A program made the position numbers and the translations under genes. This document shows, piece by piece, positions 58,632 to 64,000 of a DNA stretch of 64,000 bases. The stretch comes from Corynebacterium kalinowskii (lineage in GTDB: Bacteria > Actinomycetota > Actinomycetes > Mycobacteriales > Mycobacteriaceae). Within the stretch, counting starts at the first letter, position 1. Each line of letters begins with the position of its first letter. A model generated the notes under the pieces. That model did no database searches. It was given only the letters and a program-made list of their open reading frames with translations, and was not told the origin of the DNA. The stretch lies in NCBI RefSeq assembly GCF_009734385.1, contig NZ_CP046452.1:1116001-1180000 (forward strand), written 5' to 3'.

Positions 58632-61404
58632 CCACCACGCCACGTCGGATCGCTTCGACAGCCTTCCGAGCGTTGCGTTTGATGTCGTCGGTGTACCCGG
58701 TCTTTTTCACCTGTTCCAGTGCGTCGATCACCTGGCGGCACCAGCGGACGAAGTCACCTGGCGTGAGTTCGGCCCCGGAGGCTGCGGCTGCTTGCATGCA
58801 GTAGTCCAGCGGCGCGCCGGCCGCCCATTGGTGGACCGCCAGCGAGAATCCCGCCTCCGGCATCTTGGTCACTGGCAGTCGATGACGGCGTTCATCCGCC
58901 TCCAGTTCAGTCCAAATGCTGAGCGTCGCGTTCATCGCATCGGCCATGGCATCCGTTGCTGCCTCGGCCTCCCCTTGGGTTTCCTTGCGGTTCTCAAAGA
59001 CGCACATGGACACCACGCCTGCGAGCTCCGCGGGGTCGAGCTCATTCCATACTCCGCGTCGCAAACACTGCGCCACTAGCAGGTCAGCTTCCCCGTGAAT
59101 CTGGGCGAGACGCTCGCCCTCGTCCGTGATAATCGGGGTTCTGGTGCCGTCCTCTTCGAAAGCGAACTCGACGTAGCTCATTTCCTCCAGCAGCGCCAGA
59201 ATGCGATCGAAGGTGCGACCCAAGGTATCGGTTGCGGCGGAGACTTGTCCGTCGAGCCGGTCTAGATCGCGCTGGCGACGGGTCAGCCGCTCCCCAATAC
59301 GAGCGAGCTGTTCCAGATCTGACCACTTGTGTACCGGGTGTTCCCGCAGCTGCACGCGGAGCTGTGCGGTTTCATCATTACCGCGGGTACGGGATTCAAG
59401 ACGCATGTTCTTCGGGCGCGGATAGTGATTGCGCTTGAACTGCTCCACCACATAGCGGGCATGGCGCTTTGGATGATGGGTGACATCCTTAGACAGGCGC
59501 ATCTGGCCAATGACGATCGGAGGGATGGCAAAGCTCTCCACATCGATACGTCCAGACCAGCCTGTTTCCATGATCACCCAAGGCTTGGGATCCTTCGCGT
59601 TATTAGCGGCAGAGACCACCACGGCCAGCAGTGGATGTTTGCGCCCTGGCATCGCGATGACCTGACCGTTCTGCAGCTTGGCCAGTACCCTGGTGACCTC
59701 GGTAAAGCGTTCCTCAAGGTTGTGCCGTTTTGCTTTACGCTCTGCATCCTTGAGCTCGCGCCGGATCTGCATGTATTCCATGAACTCGGCGATCGGGTCA
59801 CCGCTGGTGGCGGGTGGGTTGAAGGAGGCGATGGCGTCGCTAAGCTCGCGACGCAGTTGCTCGACCTTCTCTTCGGCGCGCTCCAGCTCGCGTACCTCGT
59901 CCACTACGGAGCCATCGGCTTGGTACTGCGCGAAGGACTTTTCCAGCAGGCGGTGAGCAGGTTCGTAGCCGATGGTTTTGAGCAGGTTCACGCTCATGTT
60001 GTAGCCGGGCGCGAAGGTCGAGATCAGCGGATAGGTGCGTGTCGACGCCAAACCCGCGACCGCGCGGGGATCCATAGCGGGTGCCCATTGCACGACAGCG
60101 TTGCCGAGGACGTCGATGCCGCGACGGCCGGCGCGGCCGGTGAGCTGGGTGTATTGGCCTGGGGTGAGATCGACGTGGGCCTCACCGTTAAATTTGACCA
60201 GCTTTTCCAACACCACGGAGCGAGCTGGCATATTGATGCCCATCGCGAGGGTCTCGGTGGCAAACACTGCCCGCACCAGTCCCTTGACGAACAACTCTTC
60301 CACCACGTGCCTGAAAGCCGGGAGCATGCCCGCGTGGTGGGCAGCGAAACCGCGCATCAAGGCCTGTTTCCACCGCTTGAAGTCGAGGATCGCGAGGTCT
60401 TCCTCGGGGATCCCTTCCACGCCCTTGTCCACGATCTCCGCGATGAGCTCGGCTTCCTCCTGGGTGGTGAGAGTCAGCTGCGAGCGCATGCATTGGTAAA
60501 GGGCACCATCGCAACCTGCGCGGGAGAAAATGAAGGTGATGGCCGGAAGCATCTTTTGATTGCGCAGGATCTGCAACACTTCTGGTCGGCCCAGCGGGCG
60601 GAAGCGGTCGGACTCGCGGGGCTTGCCACTGCGCTGCGAGAGGCGCTCGCTGACCTCCCCGCGCTTCGAACGGGAACGAAAGCCAGCCGCTTTGTTGTAC
60701 TCACTGCTGCGGGATTGTGCTTGGCCGGATTCCAGGCGGCGGATGTATTCTTCTAGCTCGCGGTTGACCTTGCCATCAGCATTCTCGAACAGTGGGAAGA
60801 TCTTGCGCCCAACCAGCATGTACTGATCGAGTGGCACTGGACGCTTGTCGGTGACCACGACCTTGGTATCGCCGCGGACCGTAGACATCCAATTGCCGAA
60901 CTCCTCTGAGTTGGACACTGTAGCGGACAGGCCGATGATCTGGACGGATTCATCAAGGTTGAGGATGACTTCTTCCCATACCGCGCCACGGGATTGGTCG
61001 GCCAGGAAGTGGATTTCATCCATGACCACGAAGGCGAGTCGCTCCAAATTGGTCGATTCTGTGTAGATCATGTTGCGCAGCACTTCGGTAGTCATCACTA
61101 CGATTTCGGCGCCGCCGTTAATCGAGACATCGCCCGTGAGCAGACCGACGGCATCCTCGCCATGAACCTTTTGGAGGTCATGAAACTTCTGGTTACTCAG
61201 CGCCTTGATTGGCGTGGTGTAGAAGCACTTGAGGCCTTGGCTCAGGGCTAGCGATACGGCGAACTCTCCAACGATGGTCTTACCGGCGCCAGTGGGGGCA
61301 CACACCAGCACGCCGTGGCCTGCCTCCACCGCTTGACACCCCTCGATCTGGAAGTCATCGAGGGGGAAGCTGAGCGCGGCGGAAAAGGCGGCGAGGTGAG
61401 TCAT
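58618..61404 (-). CDS. helY: Ski2-like DEAD/DEAH RNA helicase HelY
   Basis: 928 residues. Walker A APTGAGKT (36-43), DExH box VVMDEIHFLAD, SAT motif GLSATVSN, QxxGRxGRxG motif TGRAGRRGID, then an rRNA-processing arch/DSHCT-type C-terminal region. Homologues (mycobacterial HelY) sit beside tat and paf genes as here. Probably unwinds structured RNA in decay or maturation. Minus-strand order pafB, pafC, tatA, tatC, helY suggests one operon. Confidence 0.94.
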   Translation of the reverse strand: MTHLAAFSAALSFPLDDFQIEGCQAVEAGHGVLVCAPTGAGKTIVGEFAVSLALSQGLKCFYTTPIKALSNQKFHDLQKVHGEDAVGLLTGDVSINGGAEIVVMTTEVLRNMIYTESTNLERLAFVVMDEIHFLADQSRGAVWEEVILNLDESVQIIGLSATVSNSEEFGNWMSTVRGDTKVVVTDKRPVPLDQYMLVGRKIFPLFENADGKVNRELEEYIRRLESGQAQSRSSEYNKAAGFRSRSKRGEVSERLSQRSGKPRESDRFRPLGRPEVLQILRNQKMLPAITFIFSRAGCDGALYQCMRSQLTLTTQEEAELIAEIVDKGVEGIPEEDLAILDFKRWKQALMRGFAAHHAGMLPAFRHVVEELFVKGLVRAVFATETLAMGINMPARSVVLEKLVKFNGEAHVDLTPGQYTQLTGRAGRRGIDVLGNAVVQWAPAMDPRAVAGLASTRTYPLISTFAPGYNMSVNLLKTIGYEPAHRLLEKSFAQYQADGSVVDEVRELERAEEKVEQLRRELSDAIASFNPPATSGDPIAEFMEYMQIRRELKDAERKAKRHNLEERFTEVTRVLAKLQNGQVIAMPGRKHPLLAVVVSAANNAKDPKPWVIMETGWSGRIDVESFAIPPIVIGQMRLSKDVTHHPKRHARYVVEQFKRNHYPRPKNMRLESRTRGNDETAQLRVQLREHPVHKWSDLEQLARIGERLTRRQRDLDRLDGQVSAATDTLGRTFDRILALLEEMSYVEFAFEEDGTRTPIITDEGERLAQIHGEADLLVAQCLRRGVWNELDPAELAGVVSMCVFENRKETQGEAEAATDAMADAMNATLSIWTELEADERRHRLPVTKMPEAGFSLAVHQWAAGAPLDYCMQAAAASGAELTPGDFVRWCRQVIDALEQVKKTGYTDDIKRNARKAVEAIRRGVVAIGS

Positions 61405-61414
61405 AGCTACCAGG

Positions 61415-62413
61415 TTAGAGCACGTCGTCGAACGCCGTCGTTGGGCGTTCAGAAAGACTGCCTAACTCAGTATTGCTGCGAATCATCGTAGGCGAGGTCG
61501 GATTCACCGGAGCCGTAGGTTCAACCGGCGCCGGTCCGTCTACCCCACCCGGCCCAAGGTCCATCTTGGATGCGTGATCGTCATCCTCTTCTAACCAATC
61601 GGGGCGGTTCTTTGCACGTCGCTTGTCGTTGAACTTAGCAAACTGCATCGCGATTTCCACCAACACCACCAACGCGCAGGCAAGCGCGAGCATGGACATG
61701 GGGTCCTGACCAGGAGTCATGAATGCCGCGAAGACGAACAGCGACATAATGATGATTCGTCGCTTGTCCTTGATCGCTTCGTATTCCAGCACACCCGCAA
61801 TGTTGAGCATGATAATGATCAGCGGTACCTCGAAACTCACGCCGAAGACCAGCAAGAGCGCGAGGAAGAAGCTGTAGTAACGCTCACCGCTCAAAGCCGT
61901 GATCTGGGTTTCATCACCGATTTGCAGGAGCATCTCGAGGCCGTAGGCCATCACAAAGTAGGCCAGTCCAGCGCCAGCTACGAAAAGCAGCACGGCGATG
62001 GAGACGAAGGTGAACGTCCAGCGACGCTCATTCTTCATCAAGCCTGGCGTGATAAAGCCCCAAATTTGAGCGAGCCACACCGGGGAAGCCAGGACTGTTC
62101 CGGCCAGCGCGCCGACTTTGAGGCGCAGCATGAACATCTCAAAGGGGGCGGTAGCCAACAGCTTGCAGCTGCCGTCCGGCGAGAAATCAGCGCGGATCGA
62201 CGGATCCAGCTGACAGTATGGTCCACGCAGGATTTCGCCGAGGGACATCAGCCCGAAAAAGGAATGCTGGTACCAGATGAAGCCGAGGACGGTGCCCAAG
62301 GCCAGGGCTGCGATTGAGATCAGCAGCCTGCGGCGCAGTTCCTGGATGTGTTCGACGAGGGTCATCGCGCCGTCGTCGTTGCGCCGTTTCTTCTGTTTGC
62401 GAGCGGTTGCCAC
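61415..62413 (-). CDS. tatC: Sec-independent protein translocase TatC
   Basis: 332 residues from GTG. The six-helix core begins MTLVEHIQELRRRLLISIAALALG, the conserved cytosolic start that recognises the twin-arginine signal, and continues to helices such as FFLALLLVFGVSFEVPLIIIML. The ~60-residue tail rich in Asp, Pro and Thr is longer than in E. coli and typical of actinobacteria. With TatA it exports folded proteins. Confidence 0.95.
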   Translation of the reverse strand: MATARKQKKRRNDDGAMTLVEHIQELRRRLLISIAALALGTVLGFIWYQHSFFGLMSLGEILRGPYCQLDPSIRADFSPDGSCKLLATAPFEMFMLRLKVGALAGTVLASPVWLAQIWGFITPGLMKNERRWTFTFVSIAVLLFVAGAGLAYFVMAYGLEMLLQIGDETQITALSGERYYSFFLALLLVFGVSFEVPLIIIMLNIAGVLEYEAIKDKRRIIIMSLFVFAAFMTPGQDPMSMLALACALVVLVEIAMQFAKFNDKRRAKNRPDWLEEDDDHASKMDLGPGGVDGPAPVEPTAPVNPTSPTMIRSNTELGSLSERPTTAFDDVL

Positions 62414-62425
62414 TTTCTTAACGGA

Positions 62426-62713
62426 TTACTGCTGACCCTGTTGTGGGTTCTGGTACGGCTGCTGTGGCTGCTGGTAAGGCTGCTGTACCTGCTGTGGCTG
62501 AACTGGCTGCTGCTGAATCGGCTGTGGCTGGATTGGCTGCTGCTCGATGGCTGGCTGTGGCTGGCCATCGTTTTGCATTTCCTTCACCTCAGACTTGAAG
62601 ATGCGCATGGATCGGCCCAGGGAACGCGCTGCGTCTGGGAGCTTCTTCGCACCGAACAGCAGAATGAGCACAACTGCGATGATGATCAGTTCGGTAGGGC
62701 CAAGATTCGGCAT
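62426..62713 (-). CDS. tatA: Sec-independent protein translocase TatA
   Basis: 95 residues. One N-terminal helix ([25 protein letters not shown]) followed by the amphipathic helix [14 protein letters not shown], the canonical TatA layout. The last ~40 residues are almost only Gln, Pro and Ile/Val (repeats such as [12 protein letters not shown]), encoded by a near-repetitive DNA stretch. AAGGAC precedes the ATG. Forms the pore with TatC downstream. Confidence 0.96.
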   Translation of the reverse strand: MPNLGPTELIIIAVVLILLFGAKKLPDAARSLGRSMRIFKSEVKEMQNDGQPQPAIEQQPIQPQPIQQQPVQPQQVQQPYQQPQQPYQNPQQGQQ

Positions 62714-62722
62714 GTGTAGTCC

Positions 62723-63694
62723 TTACAGAGAATTGAACGAGTTCGTCGGTTCATCATACGCCTTGAGTCCGGCAGCTGCTCGCTGAGCAACAGCCTCCGC
62801 AAGGTGTGTCGGAGCTGCTAGTTGAACCTGTCCCCCGCAGGCTAGCACGAAGCGGATCAACCACTCCTCGGACCCGACGGGAATGGTGCCATGGATCCAT
62901 TCGTCATCCGCTTGTGCGCCTAGCGTGATCGGGACGTAGTCAGCGATCCAGGCGTAGCTCTTCGCCACCCGGATTTCGGCTTGCGTCCTGCCGAATGCGA
63001 ACGGATCCTTCAGTGAAAACTTCAGGAGGTCGGCGTGCGGGACCGCTTCTTCCTCGGCCAAAGCCACTGAACTCATCCGGTCGATCCGGAAGGTGCGGTG
63101 CTCGTCCACCCCGTGATCCCAGCCGCGGAGGTAGGTAAATCCGTCGCTGGTGAAAACATGAGCTGCTGAGACGACGCGTTCTGAGGTGCTGAATGTGGTC
63201 TGCGAAAAATAGTGAAAAGTCAGTTGCTTGCGCTCGTCCATGCTGGTTCGAATGAGATCGAGAACTGAAGTACCTTCGGGCGCCGCTTCAGCATCCGCTA
63301 CGGCGCTGACCTGCTCCCCCATGATTTCCCGCAGTTTAGCGGCCGCAGATGTCACCGCAGCATTGTTGACGAGCCCTGGCGTTGCCTCGAGGTTCTCTAG
63401 GGCCAATAGGAGGGCGGCGGCCTCTGTCGTCGATAAGCGCAGTGGCTTGTCCATGCCCTGGGCGTTAGCCACCCGCACGCTCTGGTAGGAGTGCTTCAAA
63501 TCCACGAGGTCGCCGGGCATGAGTCCGGGGAGTCCGCAGCACCAAAGCCGATTGAGGTCGTCCATGATTTCGTGGGGCTCCCGACCCAGGTCGCGGGCGG
63601 CTTCCATCACGGTGCGTTCGGGGTGTGCCTCGAAGTATGGCAGCAAGTTCAGCATCCGGACGAGGTCGGCTAGCCTTTCACTTCCGCGTGCCAT
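62723..63694 (-). CDS. pafC: WYL-domain transcriptional regulator PafC
   Basis: 323 residues from MARGSERLADLVRMLNLLPYF. A winged helix (ARDLGREPHEIMDDLNRLWCCG) is followed by a WYL domain (LTFHYFSQTT … DGFTYLRGWDH … RTFRIDRM) and a WCX tail. PafBC is the transcriptional activator of the RecA-independent DNA-damage response in actinobacteria, with the WYL domain sensing nucleic acid. The start overlaps the pafB stop (TGATG). Confidence 0.94.
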   Translation of the reverse strand: MARGSERLADLVRMLNLLPYFEAHPERTVMEAARDLGREPHEIMDDLNRLWCCGLPGLMPGDLVDLKHSYQSVRVANAQGMDKPLRLSTTEAAALLLALENLEATPGLVNNAAVTSAAAKLREIMGEQVSAVADAEAAPEGTSVLDLIRTSMDERKQLTFHYFSQTTFSTSERVVSAAHVFTSDGFTYLRGWDHGVDEHRTFRIDRMSSVALAEEEAVPHADLLKFSLKDPFAFGRTQAEIRVAKSYAWIADYVPITLGAQADDEWIHGTIPVGSEEWLIRFVLACGGQVQLAAPTHLAEAVAQRAAAGLKAYDEPTNSFNSL

Positions 63695-64000
63695 CAGTGT
63701 GACTCCTTCACTTGGCGCAGTCCGGCTACGATCTCCGCGCGCAGTTCCGCTGGTTCGAGCAGGACAATCTCGGGTGCGGTAGCAAGACACTCACGCACCA
63801 GCCAGTGCTTATCGACGTCCTCCACCACAATCGTCTCCCCCACGCGCTCACCTTGTGCTTCTAACTCGGGCGAGGCGCCCGGAGCCACCCGAAGCGTTGC
63901 CGTGACGAGTTCTTTTCCTCGGCGCAGTGCGGTCTCCACAATGTCTTGCAGGTTGACATTCTGGGGTTTGCGCTGTTCAGCAGCCCCGGAGACATGAATG
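63694..64000 (-). CDS. pafB: WYL-domain regulator PafB, C-terminal part (partial)
   Basis: Open from the right window edge to a stop at 63694-63696, giving the last ~101 residues. The part seen (LRVAPGASPELEAQ, TIVVEDVDKHWLVRECLATAPEIVLLEPAELRAEIVAGL) matches the WCX end of PafB-type WYL regulators. Its position directly upstream of pafC, overlapping its start, confirms the partner. The N-terminal helix-turn-helix and WYL domain lie beyond the window. Confidence 0.88.
   Translation of the reverse strand, partial: IHVSGAAEQRKPQNVNLQDIVETALRRGKELVTATLRVAPGASPELEAQGERVGETIVVEDVDKHWLVRECLATAPEIVLLEPAELRAEIVAGLRQVKESH

Noticed and set aside
59329..60756. Open frame of 475 codons antisense to helY
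   Set aside because: Covers the conserved helicase motifs of helY; no ribosome site or domain.
1..64000. CRISPR array or tandem-repeat locus
   Set aside because: No regularly spaced direct repeats were seen; the only repetitive tract is the Gln/Pro-coding end of tatA.

Overview
The window is a piece of a Corynebacterium chromosome (Actinomycetota, high-GC Gram-positive). The genus assignment rests on the combination of OdhI with its N-terminal ETTSVFR phosphorylation segment, a short SecA2, FtsR- and McdR-type MerR regulators, RbpA, type-II NADH dehydrogenase beside a UfaA-like protein, polyprenol-phosphomannose synthase and Lnt as separate neighbouring genes, and the pafB-pafC-tatA-tatC-helY string. 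Several genes look leaderless, as is common in this group. I cannot name the species.

Layout. 1-17.8 kb: mostly plus-strand housekeeping genes: the 3' end of scpA, scpB, an inserted biotin pair bioA-bioD with a palindromic operator, rluB, cmk, der, a lipoprotein, secA2, odhI, ftsR, a bifunctional-nuclease gene and mcdR. They are interrupted by a lipoprotein gene lying between scpA and scpB and by a minus-strand block holding a methyltransferase, tRNA-Pro(GGG), a Nudix-LOG fusion, a YchJ protein and an alpha/beta hydrolase-OsmC fusion. 17.8-37.2 kb: mostly minus-strand genes: a VWA protein, a conserved actinobacterial protein, two CNNM/CBS membrane proteins, a DEAD-box helicase, gnd, thiD, ndh, chrA, a DinB-like gene, yceI, ppm1, lnt and fxsA; rbpA, ufaA and a thioesterase run the other way. 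37.2-56.1 kb: aerobic cobalamin (B12) genes in three blocks, cobN (behind a cobalamin riboswitch), cobG-cobH-cobIJ, and cobL-cobM-cobK. They are separated by accessory genes: a MarR operon of small membrane proteins, a DUF6882-like gene, a lipase-like hydrolase, an SDR/TetR/acyltransferase set, a HigBA toxin-antitoxin pair, and a second MarR operon with an unknown membrane protein. 56.1-64 kb: an extradiol dioxygenase, pepQ, a trypsin-like protein without a signal peptide, helY, tatC, tatA, pafC and the 3' part of pafB.

The strongest non-coding observation is a near-perfect actinobacterial dif site (XerC/XerD chromosome-dimer resolution site) at 32259-32286. The dominant coding strand changes from plus to minus between about 17.8 kb and this site, so the window appears to span the replication terminus, where the two replichores meet. 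Against that background, a perfect 14-bp parS core (GTTTCACGTGAAAC) at 7248-7261 is unexpected, because ParB sites normally cluster at the origin. I saw no CRISPR array, insertion sequence or prophage.
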